Translations under genes and position numbers: made by a program
In this document: positions 11,068 through 21,811 of the stretch, piece by piece
Numbering within the stretch: position 1 is the first letter of the stretch
How the letters are laid out: the number at the start of each line of letters is the position of its first letter
Source: Oscillospiraceae bacterium
Lineage (GTDB): Bacteria; Bacillota; Clostridia; Oscillospirales; Acutalibacteraceae
Assembly (NCBI GenBank): GCA_015065725.1
Contig: SVPV01000001.1
Span: 55,434-119,433 of the forward strand
DNA: 64,000 nucleotides
Direction: 5' to 3'
The notes under the pieces: generated by a model
Databases searched by the model: none
Told to the model about the DNA's origin: nothing
What the model saw: only the letters and a program-made list of their open reading frames with translations

Positions 11068-11928
11068 ATGAAACTGCTTATAGTTACGGGAATGTCAGGC
11101 TCGGGTAAATCACAAGCAATAAAGGCACTTGAAGATATGGGCTATTATTGTGTTGACAATATTCCGCCCTCTATTATTCCTGCCTTTGTGGACCTTTCAA
11201 ACAAGGGTGCTAGTGAGCTTGAAAAGCTTGCCATTGTTACCGATATAAGAGGCGGCGAAATGTTTGGCGAAATCCCAAAGGTTTTAGAGAGCTTTAGACA
11301 GAATGATGTTGATTATAAAATACTGTTTCTCGACGCTTCGGACGAAACTATTGTACGTAGATATAAAGAAAACAGACGTACACACCCACTTTGTGAGCGG
11401 GCAGATATTACACTTCCCGCCGCAGTTAAAAAGGAAAGAGAGCTTTTATCGAATATCCGCTATGATGCCGATTATGTGGTTGACACCAGCCGTCTTTCTA
11501 TAGCACAGCTTAAAAACCGTATATGCGAAATGGTGCTAGGCGACATAAACGAGGGTATGAAAATAAGATGCAAATCCTTCGGCTTTAAATACGGTATTGA
11601 TGCTGAAGCCGATTTAGTTTTTGATGTTAGATGTCTTCCAAATCCCTTTTATATTGAAGAGCTTAAAAATTTAACAGGTCTTGATGAGCCTGTTAGAGAT
11701 TATGTTATGAGCTTTAAGGAAAGCTGTGAATATAGGGATAAACTAAAGGAGTTTTTTGATTTAACAGTTCCTATGTACGCTAGCGAGGGCAAAAGTCAGC
11801 TCATAATTTCTTTCGGTTGTACGGGCGGTCAGCATCGTTCGGTAACCTTTGCAGAGCTTTTTAACAGTTATCTTAAAGAAAAAGGTTACAATTCGTCTGT
11901 AATGCACCGAGATATACATAAATTATAA
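11068..11928 (+). CDS. rapZ: RNase adapter protein RapZ / nucleotide-binding protein
   Basis: GMSGSGKSQAIKALEDMGYYCVDN; FGCTGGQHRSV. Confidence 0.95.
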   Translation: MKLLIVTGMSGSGKSQAIKALEDMGYYCVDNIPPSIIPAFVDLSNKGASELEKLAIVTDIRGGEMFGEIPKVLESFRQNDVDYKILFLDASDETIVRRYKENRRTHPLCERADITLPAAVKKERELLSNIRYDADYVVDTSRLSIAQLKNRICEMVLGDINEGMKIRCKSFGFKYGIDAEADLVFDVRCLPNPFYIEELKNLTGLDEPVRDYVMSFKESCEYRDKLKEFFDLTVPMYASEGKSQLIISFGCTGGQHRSVTFAELFNSYLKEKGYNSSVMHRDIHKL

Positions 11929-11940
11929 AAGGAGTAGCTT

Positions 11941-12834
11941 ATGTCTTTTTGCAGTGATGTAAAGGATGAATTAGCGATGACAAAAACCTCAAAATGCTGT
12001 GAGCCTTCTCTTGCTTACGGCTTTTTGTTGTTTTCACGCTCTTTTTCCTTTAAAAGAATTTCTATGCAAACGGCCAATTTAATAATGGCACAGTTCTTTA
12101 AAAGACTTATGTCAAGAGTTTTTGGTGCTGATGTTGAACTTTGTTCGGGCGGCGATAAAAAGACAACCTATAGGGCAACCGTAAATTCCGAAGCAGACCG
12201 CCTTAAAATTCTTGCAATTTTAAGCGACGATGAGGGTAGAGGCGGAATTAACAGAGAAATGTTCTCGCGTGACTGCTGTACCGCCGCTTTTGTACGCGGT
12301 GCCTTTTTGGCTTGCGGAAATATAAGCAATCCCGAAACTGAATATAGGGTTGACTTTTCGGTAAAGGACAGGCAGTTAGCAGAGCAATTCTCAGAAATAT
12401 TATTAGAAAACTCTATAAAGGCTAATATATCAAAGCGTGGTAATGGCTTTGTTGTTTATATTAAGAAAAACGAAACAATAGGCGACCTTTTAACCTTTAT
12501 GGGTGCTTCAAAAATCAGCCTTGAAATGCTTGAAACTGCCGTTTTAAAGAGTGTTAAAAACAATATTAACCGTGCAGGCAACTGTGATAGCGGAAATATT
12601 TCAAAAACGGTAGAGGCATCTATTAAGCAGAGAACGGCAATAGAGTATTTTTTGAATAAGGGCATACTTGAAAGCTTGCCTGTAGAGCTTCAAAGTGCCG
12701 CAAAGCTTCGGCTTGATAACCCAAACGCCTCTTTAAAGGAATTGTGTAAAATCAGCACTACACCAATAACCGTTTCGGGTTTAAATCATAGACTTAGTAG
12801 AATAATAGATTTATATAACAACGCAAAAAAATAA
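11941..12834 (+). CDS. whiA: WhiA family DNA-binding regulator
   Basis: SFCSDVKDELA, AAFVRGAFLACGNISNP, C-terminal LRLDNPNASLKEL...ISGLNHRLSRI-type HTH. Confidence 0.95.
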   Translation: MSFCSDVKDELAMTKTSKCCEPSLAYGFLLFSRSFSFKRISMQTANLIMAQFFKRLMSRVFGADVELCSGGDKKTTYRATVNSEADRLKILAILSDDEGRGGINREMFSRDCCTAAFVRGAFLACGNISNPETEYRVDFSVKDRQLAEQFSEILLENSIKANISKRGNGFVVYIKKNETIGDLLTFMGASKISLEMLETAVLKSVKNNINRAGNCDSGNISKTVEASIKQRTAIEYFLNKGILESLPVELQSAAKLRLDNPNASLKELCKISTTPITVSGLNHRLSRIIDLYNNAKK

Positions 12835-12849
12835 TAGGGAGGTACGGCA

Positions 12850-15800
12850 ATGGCTTTTACACATTTACATCTACATACAGAATATAGTCTTTTAGACGGC
12901 TGCTGCCGTATTGATAAACTTATGTCGGCTGTAGCCGAGCGTGGACAGAAAAGCGTTGCTATAACCGACCACGGCGTTATGTACGGTGCAATAGATTTTT
13001 ATAAAGCCGCAAAAAAACACGGTATTAAGGCAATAATCGGCTGTGAGGTTTATGTTGCACCAAGAGGCAGAACAGACAAACAAAAGGGCCTTGATAACGA
13101 TTATAGCCATCTAGTTTTGCTTTGCGAAAATAATGAGGGCTATCAAAATCTTATTAAGCTGGTGTCATTAGGCTTTACCGAGGGGTTTTATTCAAAACCG
13201 CGTGTTGATAGGGAACTTTTGAAAAAATATTCGGGCGGTCTTATTGCACTTTCTGCCTGCCTTGCGGGTGAAATTCCAAAGGCACTTACACGTAAAAATT
13301 ATGAGGCGGCTAAAAACAGTGCTATCTGGTACCGCGAAACCTTTGGTGAAAATAATTTCTTTTTAGAACTTCAAGACCACGGTATTGAAGAACAAAAATT
13401 TATAAATCCGCTTATAGTAAAGCTTTCAAAAGAACTAAACATTCCGCTTGTGGCTACTAACGACGTGCATTATATTGAAAGGCAAGACGCCTTAATGCAC
13501 AAGGTGCTTTTGTGCGTGCAAACGGGTACAACTATCGGCTCTGAAAATTCGCTTGAATTTAAAACAGAGGAGTTTTATCTAAAAAGCGAGGATGAGATGC
13601 GTCAGCTTTTTGGAAATGTCGAGGACGCAATAGAAAACACCGAGCGTATAGCAGAACGCTGTAATGTAGAATTTGAATTTGGCAAAATAAAGTTGCCTTA
13701 TTTTGATACAAAGGGCGAAGACCATTTAGAATATTTTAAAAAACGTTGCTTTGAGGGTATGCACCGTATCTACGGTCAAAATCCGCCAAAGGAGGTTTTA
13801 GACCGCCTAGAGTATGAGCTTTCTGTAATAAACAAAATGGGTTATGTCGACTACTTTTTAATAGTTTGGGATTTTGTAAACTATGCTAAAAGTAACGGTA
13901 TTTCGGTAGGCCCAGGCAGAGGCTCGGGTGCGGGAAGTCTAGCGGCTTACTGTATAGGAATTACGGGTGTAGACCCTATAAAGTATAATCTTTTGTTTGA
14001 AAGATTTTTAAATCCCGAAAGGGTATCAATGCCCGACTTTGATATAGACTTTTGTTATGTTAATCGCCAAAAGGTTATAGATTATGTAACCGAAAAATAC
14101 GGCACCGGCCGAGTAGCACAAATAGTCACCTTTGGTACTATGGCGGCAAGAGCGGCTATACGTGACGTTGGTAGGGCAATGGATATACCCTATAATATTT
14201 GTGATAAAACTGCAAAGCTAGTACCCCACGCTGTTGGTATGACGCTAGAGCGTGCGGTTTCCTCTTCAAAGGAACTTCGCGACCTTTATAATTCCGATAG
14301 TCAAATAACCGAGCTTATAGATATGGCAATTAAGCTTGAGGGTATGCCGCGTCATGCCTCTACCCATGCGGCAGGCGTGGTTATTTCAGATAGACCTGTT
14401 AGGGACTATGTACCCCTTGCTGTTAATGACGAGGCGGTTGTAACACAGTACACAATGACAGCCCTTGAAGAATTAGGTCTTTTAAAAATGGACTTTTTGG
14501 GACTTCGCAATTTAACCGTAATTGATGATACCGAAAAGGAAATCAGAAAAACCGATAAAGATTTTTCAATAGAAAACATTTCGCTAAACGATGCTAAAAC
14601 CTTTTCGCTTATGGCAAAGGGACTTACCGACGGAGTGTTTCAGTTTGAGTCGGACGGTATGAAAAGCGTGCTTCGTCAGTTCTGCCCCGAGAGTATTGAG
14701 GATTTAATAGCAATTCTTTCCCTCTACCGACCAGGACCTATGGACTCGATACCTAAATATATTCATAATAGGCATAATCCTGAGGATATCACCTACGATA
14801 CACCCCTTTTAAAACCGATATTAGAGGTTACTTACGGCTGTATTGTTTATCAAGAACAGGTAATGCAGGTCTTTCGTAGCCTTGCGGGTTATTCATTCGG
14901 TAGGGCGGATATTGTTCGTCGTGCTATGGCTAAAAAGAAGCACGATGTTATGGAAAAGGAACGTAACGCCTTTATTTACGGCGAAAAGGATAATGACGGC
15001 AATGTAATTTGCGAGGGTGCAGTAAATAGAGGTGTACCCGAAGAGGTTGCAAAGAAAATCTTTAACGATATGTCGGCGTTTTCCTCTTATGCCTTTAATA
15101 AATCCCACGCCGCCGCCTATGCTGTGGTGGCGTATAGAACAGCCTATTTAAAGGCACATTATACCGATAAGTATTTTGCGGCTTTAATGACAAGTGTGCT
15201 TGATTCACCCGATAAAATCTCACAATATACCGCCGAATGTAAGCGTATGGGTATAAAAATGCTGCCGCCGTCGGTAAATGAGAGCTTTAATACCTTTTAT
15301 GCTACCGAAAACGGCATACGCTTTGGACTGATGGCGGTTAAAAATTTGGGTAGAGGCTTAATAGATAAGCTAATAGCTGAAAGACAGTCGTGCGGAAAAT
15401 ACACTTCGCTTTACGATTTTTGTAAGCGTAATTATGGTAGGGATTTAAACCGCCGTGCATTAGAGGGGCTTATAAAAAGCGGTGCACTCGATATAGCAGA
15501 CGAAAACCGCCGACAAATGCTTTTTAATCTTGATAACGTGCTTTGTGTGGTTGAGGGTGAAAAGCGGTTTTCGGGTGATGGTCAGCTTGACCTTTTTGGT
15601 GAAGCGGGCGATATAGCCGAATACAAACTGCCCGATATGGAGGATATGCCCGAAGCCGAGCGGCTTTCTATGGAAAAGGAAGCTACGGGACTTTATCTTT
15701 CGGGACACCCCGTTTTTAAATATGAGGGTTATATTAAACGGGCAGGCTTTGCGACGGCACTCGATATACTAAAGCATAAGTACGGGGACGGTAAGCGTAT

Positions 15801-16293
15801 TAGTATAGTAGGCGTAATAAACTCTGTTAGGGTGCGTCAGCTTAAAAATAAAAGTATAATGGCAACTCTAGAGCTTGAGGACGTCACCGCTAGTATAGAG
15901 GTTACGGTTTTTGCCACCGCATATTCGGTTTACCGCACAATGTTTAATGTTGGCGATACTGTGTTGCTTTCGGGCAAGGTTGCCGAACGCGAGGACAGAA
16001 ACCCCGAAATTATATTTGAAAAGGCAGAGCGTGTACCCGACGGTGCAGAAAATATTACCTATTTAAAGGTCAAAGCAGGGCTTTATTTAAGGGTAAAAAA
16101 TACCGATATTCCCGAAATGGATGAGGTTAAGCGGTTGCTTAAAAATTCCCATGGCAATATACCCGTTTATATTGTTTGTACCGATAATGGTAAACGGTTT
16201 GAAGCACCCTCTAATATGCGTGCTAAAAAGGATAACGCTTTAATTGAAAAATTTAAAACCCTTTTAGGTAACGAAAATGTTAAGTTAGTGTAA
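12850..16293 (+). CDS. dnaE: DNA polymerase III subunit alpha, DnaE type
   Basis: HLHLHTEYSLLDG PHP start; GPGRGSGAGSLAAYCIGIT; PDFDIDFC; YRPGPMDSIP. Confidence 0.97.
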   Translation: MAFTHLHLHTEYSLLDGCCRIDKLMSAVAERGQKSVAITDHGVMYGAIDFYKAAKKHGIKAIIGCEVYVAPRGRTDKQKGLDNDYSHLVLLCENNEGYQNLIKLVSLGFTEGFYSKPRVDRELLKKYSGGLIALSACLAGEIPKALTRKNYEAAKNSAIWYRETFGENNFFLELQDHGIEEQKFINPLIVKLSKELNIPLVATNDVHYIERQDALMHKVLLCVQTGTTIGSENSLEFKTEEFYLKSEDEMRQLFGNVEDAIENTERIAERCNVEFEFGKIKLPYFDTKGEDHLEYFKKRCFEGMHRIYGQNPPKEVLDRLEYELSVINKMGYVDYFLIVWDFVNYAKSNGISVGPGRGSGAGSLAAYCIGITGVDPIKYNLLFERFLNPERVSMPDFDIDFCYVNRQKVIDYVTEKYGTGRVAQIVTFGTMAARAAIRDVGRAMDIPYNICDKTAKLVPHAVGMTLERAVSSSKELRDLYNSDSQITELIDMAIKLEGMPRHASTHAAGVVISDRPVRDYVPLAVNDEAVVTQYTMTALEELGLLKMDFLGLRNLTVIDDTEKEIRKTDKDFSIENISLNDAKTFSLMAKGLTDGVFQFESDGMKSVLRQFCPESIEDLIAILSLYRPGPMDSIPKYIHNRHNPEDITYDTPLLKPILEVTYGCIVYQEQVMQVFRSLAGYSFGRADIVRRAMAKKKHDVMEKERNAFIYGEKDNDGNVICEGAVNRGVPEEVAKKIFNDMSAFSSYAFNKSHAAAYAVVAYRTAYLKAHYTDKYFAALMTSVLDSPDKISQYTAECKRMGIKMLPPSVNESFNTFYATENGIRFGLMAVKNLGRGLIDKLIAERQSCGKYTSLYDFCKRNYGRDLNRRALEGLIKSGALDIADENRRQMLFNLDNVLCVVEGEKRFSGDGQLDLFGEAGDIAEYKLPDMEDMPEAERLSMEKEATGLYLSGHPVFKYEGYIKRAGFATALDILKHKYGDGKRISIVGVINSVRVRQLKNKSIMATLELEDVTASIEVTVFATAYSVYRTMFNVGDTVLLSGKVAEREDRNPEIIFEKAERVPDGAENITYLKVKAGLYLRVKNTDIPEMDEVKRLLKNSHGNIPVYIVCTDNGKRFEAPSNMRAKKDNALIEKFKTLLGNENVKLV

Positions 16294-16375
16294 AATATAT
16301 ATTGTTTTCACGAAATTAAAATTAACGGGCGAACATTGTTCGCCTGTTTTGTTTTCACAAAATGATTAATATATC

Positions 16376-16448
16376 GTAGGGACCGGCGTCCTCGACGGTC
16401 CTTTTAACCGCCTATAACATAACGGACCGTCGAGACGCCGGTCCCTAC
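16376..16448. repeat. Imperfect palindromic intergenic element, MITE/REP-like
   Basis: Left arm GTAGGGACCGGCGTCCTCGACGGTCC and right arm GGACCGTCGAGACGCCGGTCCCTAC pair over 25 bp with one bulged C. Confidence 0.85.
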
Positions 16449-16489
16449 AATGTTAAAATATTAATTTATAAAGCAGTAATTTCAAACAC

Positions 16490-16518
16490 TTGACAAATAT
16501 GTTATTATGTGCTATTAT
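16490..16518 (+). promoter_or_regulatory. SigmaA-type promoter of the rimP-nusA-infB operon
   Basis: TTGACA, 17-nt spacer, TATTAT. Confidence 0.75.
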
Positions 16519-16540
16519 ATGCATATACTTTGAATGAAAG

Positions 16541-16562
16541 GTGAGTGGGGCGACCCACTCAC
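16541..16562 (+). promoter_or_regulatory. rimP leader hairpin
   Basis: GTGAGTGGG-GCGA-CCCACTCAC, perfect 9-bp stem with a GNRA tetraloop in the 5' UTR. Confidence 0.7.
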
Positions 16563-16603
16563 TTTTATTATGACATTTAAAGACTTGATAAAACGGAGGG
16601 GTT

Positions 16604-17059
16604 TTGATGGCAGGTATCGCCGATAAGGTGGCGGCAATAATCAAATCTACGGTAGAAAATGAGGGCGTTGAACTTTGGGACGTACGCTATGTTAAAGAGG
16701 GCTCGTCCTACTATTTAAGGGTTTATATTGATAAAGAGGACGGCATTAATATTGATGACTGTACTAATGTTTCCCACGCTATTGACCCTGTGCTTGACGA
16801 GGCAGACCCTATAAAAGATTCGTATTATTTAGAGGTTTGCTCAACAGGTCTTGAAAGGGAGCTTTTAAAGCCCGAACACTTTGAAAAAATGCTAGGCAGA
16901 AAAATAAAGGTCCGCTTGTTTAAAGCACGTGACGGCGTTAAGGAATTTGAGGGTATCTTGGAAGCCTTTGACGGCGGCGTAACGCTTGCTACAGATAGCG
17001 GAAATATCCGTTTTGAAAAGGGTGAGATTGCAAAGGCAAATCTTTGTGATTTTGAGTAA
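16604..17059 (+). CDS. rimP: Ribosome maturation factor RimP
   Basis: DVRYVKEGSSYYLRVYIDKEDGINIDDC; position before nusA. Confidence 0.95.
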   Translation: MMAGIADKVAAIIKSTVENEGVELWDVRYVKEGSSYYLRVYIDKEDGINIDDCTNVSHAIDPVLDEADPIKDSYYLEVCSTGLERELLKPEHFEKMLGRKIKVRLFKARDGVKEFEGILEAFDGGVTLATDSGNIRFEKGEIAKANLCDFE

Positions 17060-17110
17060 CATAAAAAATATAAATGATTCGGTAAAAACCGATTTGGAGG
17101 TATCTATAAA

Positions 17111-18199
17111 ATGGCAAGAAAAATTAAATTGACAGCGAAAGAGAAAAAAGACAACAAGGAGTTTTTTGAGGCTTTAAGGCAGATGGAGGAGGAACGTGGT
17201 ATACCCGTAGAGTTCTTGGCTGAAAAGGTTTCAGAGGCTATAATAGTTGCCGCACGTAAGGACTTTGGTAACCAAGATATCGTTACTTGCAACATTGACC
17301 TTGAAAACGAAATTTTCTATGTAACTGCACGTAAGGAAATAGTTGAGGTTGTAGAAAATCCCTACACACAGATTTCTAAAGAGGAGGCCGCCGCAATCGA
17401 CCCCAAGTCTTTGGTAGATGGCTTTGTTGAGATTAAAATCGACCCCAAGAACTTTGGTAGATTTGTAGCACAAAATTCTAAAAACAACTTCCGTCAAGGC
17501 GTTCGTGATGCACAAAAGGGTCACGCTATAGCAGAATTCCAACGCCACAACCGCGAGCTTTTAACTGCTGTGGTTGAGCGTATTGACCCAAAAACAGGAA
17601 ACGCTATTTTAACAATAGGTCACGGCGAGGCTACCTTACCTAAAGCAGAGCAGGTACCCGACGAGATAATCAACGAGGGCGACCATATTAAAGTATATGT
17701 AGTTGACGTTAAGGAAACCGAGCGTGGACATCGCGTAATGCTTTCCCGTACACATCCGGGACTTGTAAAGCGTCTTTTTGAAACAGAGGTTCCCGAGATA
17801 TTTGACGGTACTATTGAAATTAAGTCGGTAGCACGTCAGGCAGGCTCTAGAACAAAGCTTGCGGTTTGGTCGGCTAACGAGGAAATCGACCCCGTAGGTG
17901 CGTGTATAGGTCCTAAGGGCGTTCGCGTTAACAAGATAGTTGAAATTTTAGGCGGAGAAAAAATCGACATTGTAAAATACAGTGAAGACCCCGTTGCTTT
18001 TGTTTCTGAGGCACTTTCTCCCGCACGTGTTGTGTCGGTTGAAATCGAAAGCACTGAGCCTAAGGTTTGTAAAGCAAGCGTTCCCGAGTCACAACTCTCG
18101 CTTGCAATCGGCAATAAGGGACAAAACGTTCGTCTTGCCGCAAAGCTTACAGGTTGGAAGATAGATATTCATCCCGAAAGCGGATTTTTCGGCGAATAA
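17111..18199 (+). CDS. nusA: Transcription termination/antitermination factor NusA
   Basis: S1 and KH domain motifs; CIGPKGVRVNKIVEILGGEKIDIVKYSEDP. Confidence 0.97.
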   Translation: MARKIKLTAKEKKDNKEFFEALRQMEEERGIPVEFLAEKVSEAIIVAARKDFGNQDIVTCNIDLENEIFYVTARKEIVEVVENPYTQISKEEAAAIDPKSLVDGFVEIKIDPKNFGRFVAQNSKNNFRQGVRDAQKGHAIAEFQRHNRELLTAVVERIDPKTGNAILTIGHGEATLPKAEQVPDEIINEGDHIKVYVVDVKETERGHRVMLSRTHPGLVKRLFETEVPEIFDGTIEIKSVARQAGSRTKLAVWSANEEIDPVGACIGPKGVRVNKIVEILGGEKIDIVKYSEDPVAFVSEALSPARVVSVEIESTEPKVCKASVPESQLSLAIGNKGQNVRLAAKLTGWKIDIHPESGFFGE

Positions 18200-18247
18200 T
18201 TAACTGTTTTAGTTTGATGATATATTTTACGAAGGGAAGTTGATTTC

Positions 18248-18520
18248 GTGGCAGTCAAAAAAATTCCTATGCGAATGTGCACAGGTTGCCGAGAAATGAA
18301 ACCCAAGGTTGAGCTAATAAGGGTTGTAAAAACGCCCGAGGGCGAAATAAAACTCGATTTTAGCGGAAAGCTTAACGGTAGGGGGGCATATATCTGTAAA
18401 TGTACAGAATGTCTTAAAAAGGCAGAAAAAGCCAATGCTTTAGGCAGGGCTTTTGAAATGCCTGTTTCGGCAGAGCTTTATCAAAAACTTCGAGAGGAGA
18501 TAGAGCTGCTTGACAAATAA
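18248..18520 (+). CDS. ylxR: YlxR (DUF448) family RNA-binding protein
   Basis: PMRMCTGCREMKPK; GRGAYICK; located between nusA and infB. Confidence 0.93.
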   Translation: MAVKKIPMRMCTGCREMKPKVELIRVVKTPEGEIKLDFSGKLNGRGAYICKCTECLKKAEKANALGRAFEMPVSAELYQKLREEIELLDK

Positions 18521-18863
18521 GATTTTGACGCTTTTAGGCTTTGCAAGTAAGGCGGGTAAGCTTTCTTGCGGAATGGACGCTTCTGTTGAGGCGGTCAAAA
18601 AAGGTAAATCAAGGCTTTGCTTAGTAGCCAATGATGTATCACCTAAAAGTTTAAAAGAAATCAACTTTTTCGCTATGAAAAATAACGTTCGGGTAGTTAT
18701 ACTTGACGATTGTAATATTGATACACTGTCTGCTGCCATAGGGCGTAAATGCGGAATACTGTCGGTAAATGACAGCTCGTTTGCAGACGGAATAGTCGGT
18801 GAGGTTAAAAAATACAGTGACAGCACCGAAACATCGATTCAAGGAGGAAATGCTAATGAATAA
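18510..18863 (+). CDS. L7Ae-family ribosomal protein (YlxQ-like)
   Basis: [37 protein letters not shown]; context. Confidence 0.88.
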   Translation: MTNKILTLLGFASKAGKLSCGMDASVEAVKKGKSRLCLVANDVSPKSLKEINFFAMKNNVRVVILDDCNIDTLSAAIGRKCGILSVNDSSFADGIVGEVKKYSDSTETSIQGGNANE

Positions 18864-21399
18864 TAAATATAAAGTAAGTGAACTGGCAAAGGACTTCGGC
18901 ATTACCGCAAAGGAGGTTACAGCACTTCTTTTAGAGGTTACAGGGGTTGAAAAGAAATCTGCCGCCGCTTTGGGCGAAGAGGAAATAGCCATAGTTTTTA
19001 ACGAGCTTACAAAGAAAAATGCGGTTAAGAACTTTAAAGAGTATTTTGAAACAGGTGCGGCTTCAAGAGCAGAGGCTGCTAAAAAGCGTCAGGATGAAAA
19101 GGATAAAAAGCTTGCAGACCAATTGGCTATATTAGAGCAGTTAAAGGCTGCCGCTGCTGCCGCAAACGGAGAAACTAAAAAGCCTGCTAACAGCGAAGAA
19201 AAGCCTGCTAAAAAGGTACAGGAAGAAAAGACAGAAAAAGCAGCACCTAAAAAGGAAGCGGCTGAAAAGAAAGAGCCTGCTGCCAAAAAAGATGATACTA
19301 AAAAGGATACCACTAAAAAGGATACAAAGCCTGCTAAAAAGACGGTAGAAAAAGAAATTTACACAGGTCCGCTTGTAGCACCGCCTAAAAAGGAAAAGAA
19401 ACACGGTGAGGCACCAAACAGAGGTCCTGCCGAAATCCGCCATGTTGATACTAGGTCATCACATATCAATATGGATAAGTATAATGAAAAGTACGAGAGC
19501 ATAGCTCCTGCAAACTCTATGCGTGATAATTTCTCACGCAAGCAGAAGATTAAGCAAAAGTCACAGGATTATAAACGTCCTCAGGGTGCAAAGCGTGAAA
19601 CCGAGGCAGACAAGATGCGTCGTATACAGCTTGAGCGTATAAAGAAGACACCTATTACCGTAACTGTTGGTGACGAAATCACTGTAGGTGAGTTGGCTGC
19701 AGGTCTTAAAAAGACCGCCGCAGAGATTATAAAGGTACTTTTAAAGCTTGGTATGATGGCAACCGTAAATCAGGTTATCGATTACGATACTGCAGAAATC
19801 GTAGTATCCGAGCTTGGTGCTAAAATTGAGCGTGCAGTAGTGGTTACCATTGAAGAGCAGATTATGGATATTGCCGAGGACGCAGCCGAGGATCTAGAGC
19901 CCCGTAGCCCGATTGTTGTTGTTATGGGACACGTTGACCACGGTAAGACTTCGCTTCTTGATGCTATAAGAAACACCGCCGTTACCGATACAGAGGCAGG
20001 CGGTATTACACAGCATATCGGTGCTTATAGGGTAAACTGTAAGGGACAGGACATCACATTCCTTGACACCCCAGGACACGCCGCATTTACCTCTATGCGT
20101 CAGCGTGGTGCAATGGCTACCGATATTGCAATACTTGTAGTTGCCGCCGATGACGGTATTATGCCACAAACTATTGAGGCTATTAACCATGCTAAAGCCG
20201 CAAATGTACAAATAATCGTTGCAATTAATAAAATGGATAAGCCTGAAGCTAATCCGGATAGAGTTCTACAGCAGTTGACCGAGCATTCTATTGTACCTGA
20301 GGAGTGGGGCGGTGACGTTATTTGCGTACCCGTTTCGGCAAAAACACACGAGGGTATTGATGCCTTGCTTGAAAACGTATTATTGGTTGCCGAAATGGCA
20401 GAATTAAAGGCTAACCCCAACCGTAAGGCAAAGGGTGTAGTAATTGAGGCTCGTCTTGACAAGGGTAGAGGTCCTGTTGCAACATTACTTGTTCAAAACG
20501 GTACACTTAAGACAGGTGATATCGTAGTTGCAGGTACAGCCGTAGGCCGTGTTCGTGTTATGAGCAACGAAAACGGTAAGGTTGTAGATGTTGCAGGTCC
20601 GTCTGTTCCTGTTGAGATTACAGGTCTTGTTGAAACACCTGCTGCAGGTGATAGCTTTGACGCCGTTTCTGATGAGCGTCTTGCACGTCAGCTTGTTGAA
20701 CAGCGTAAGCAAAAGGCTAAGGATGAGCTTAACAATGCACGTCAAAAGGTAACACTTGACAATCTGTTCTCACAGTTAAGTGAAGGTGACCTTAAGGAGC
20801 TTAACATAATTGTTAAAGCTGACGTTCAAGGTAGCGTTGAGGCTGTAAGAGATAGTCTTGTTAAGCTTTCTAATGATGAGGTACGTGTAAATGTTATTCA
20901 CGGCGGTGTTGGTGCCGTTAGCGAAACCGACGTTGTTTTGGCACAAACCTCGGGTGCTATTGTAGTAGGCTTTAATGTACGTCCCGATGCGGTTGCCAAA
21001 GAAACTGCCGAGCGTGAGGGCGTTGATATCCGTATGTACCGCGTAATTTACGATTGCATTGAGGAAATTGAAGCCGCTATGAAGGGTATGCTTGACGCTA
21101 AGGTACGAGAAGTACAACTAGGCTCTGTTGAAGTACGTAACGTTTATAAGATTTCAAACTTTGGTACAATTGCAGGCTCTTACGTTACAAACGGTAAGGT
21201 AACACGTGCTTGTCAAATTCGTGTTGTACGTGACGGTATAGTTATAGCAGAGGACCAAATCGCATCACTTCGCCGCTTCAAAGACGACGTTAAGGAAGTG
21301 GCACAGGGTTACGAGTGCGGTATCGGTCTTGAGAAATTTGCAGATATTAAAGAGGGCGACGTTTTTGAAGCCTTTATTATGGAGGAGTACAGAGATTAA
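18856..21399 (+). CDS. infB: Translation initiation factor IF-2
   Basis: [33 protein letters not shown]; start set at ATG 18856, preceded by aaggaggaa, instead of 18799. Confidence 0.97.
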   Translation: MNNKYKVSELAKDFGITAKEVTALLLEVTGVEKKSAAALGEEEIAIVFNELTKKNAVKNFKEYFETGAASRAEAAKKRQDEKDKKLADQLAILEQLKAAAAAANGETKKPANSEEKPAKKVQEEKTEKAAPKKEAAEKKEPAAKKDDTKKDTTKKDTKPAKKTVEKEIYTGPLVAPPKKEKKHGEAPNRGPAEIRHVDTRSSHINMDKYNEKYESIAPANSMRDNFSRKQKIKQKSQDYKRPQGAKRETEADKMRRIQLERIKKTPITVTVGDEITVGELAAGLKKTAAEIIKVLLKLGMMATVNQVIDYDTAEIVVSELGAKIERAVVVTIEEQIMDIAEDAAEDLEPRSPIVVVMGHVDHGKTSLLDAIRNTAVTDTEAGGITQHIGAYRVNCKGQDITFLDTPGHAAFTSMRQRGAMATDIAILVVAADDGIMPQTIEAINHAKAANVQIIVAINKMDKPEANPDRVLQQLTEHSIVPEEWGGDVICVPVSAKTHEGIDALLENVLLVAEMAELKANPNRKAKGVVIEARLDKGRGPVATLLVQNGTLKTGDIVVAGTAVGRVRVMSNENGKVVDVAGPSVPVEITGLVETPAAGDSFDAVSDERLARQLVEQRKQKAKDELNNARQKVTLDNLFSQLSEGDLKELNIIVKADVQGSVEAVRDSLVKLSNDEVRVNVIHGGVGAVSETDVVLAQTSGAIVVGFNVRPDAVAKETAEREGVDIRMYRVIYDCIEEIEAAMKGMLDAKVREVQLGSVEVRNVYKISNFGTIAGSYVTNGKVTRACQIRVVRDGIVIAEDQIASLRRFKDDVKEVAQGYECGIGLEKFADIKEGDVFEAFIMEEYRD

Positions 21400-21749
21400 T
21401 GGCAGGATATAAAATAAACCGCGTAACCTCTGATATTAAAATCGCACTGTCAGAATTGTTAAGGGAGGTTAAAGACCCTCGCGTAAGTCAGCTTTTAAGC
21501 ATTGTTAAGGTGGACGTTTCGGGCGATATGTCCTATGCTACCGTATACGTAAGTGCTATTGAGGGTAGCGAAAAAACCGTAGAATCGGTTAAAGCTCTTA
21601 ACAAATCTGTTGCAGGTTATTTGAGAAAGCAGCTTGGTGCCTCGCTTTCACTTCGCAAGGTGCCAGAACTTCGCTTTGTAGCAGACGATTCGCTTGAGCG
21701 TAGTGCCCAAATTTCAAGAATTATAAAATCCTTTGGTGATGAGGAATAA
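21399..21749 (+). CDS. rbfA: Ribosome-binding factor A
   Basis: Size, operon position, LRKVPELRFVADDSLERSAQI. Confidence 0.95.
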   Translation: MAGYKINRVTSDIKIALSELLREVKDPRVSQLLSIVKVDVSGDMSYATVYVSAIEGSEKTVESVKALNKSVAGYLRKQLGASLSLRKVPELRFVADDSLERSAQISRIIKSFGDEE

Positions 21750-21756
21750 AGCAGGC

Positions 21757-21775
21757 TGTCGGCTTTTTGCCGACA
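21757..21775. terminator. Small intergenic hairpin between rbfA and the DHH gene
   Basis: TGTCGGC-TTTTT-GCCGACA. Confidence 0.4.
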
Positions 21776-21811
21776 CCGCCCGCGTTTTTTCTGAAAGGAG
21801 AAACGTTTATA

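Noticed and set aside
18799-18855. Upstream start of the infB ORF at 18799
   Set aside because: Overlaps the end of the L7Ae-family gene; ATG at 18856 has an aaggagg Shine-Dalgarno.
19089-19443. Overlapping minus-strand ORFs (74 and 100 aa) opposite infB
   Set aside because: Ser/Phe-rich translations are the reverse complement of the Lys/Ala/Glu-rich IF-2 linker; no RBS or independent support.
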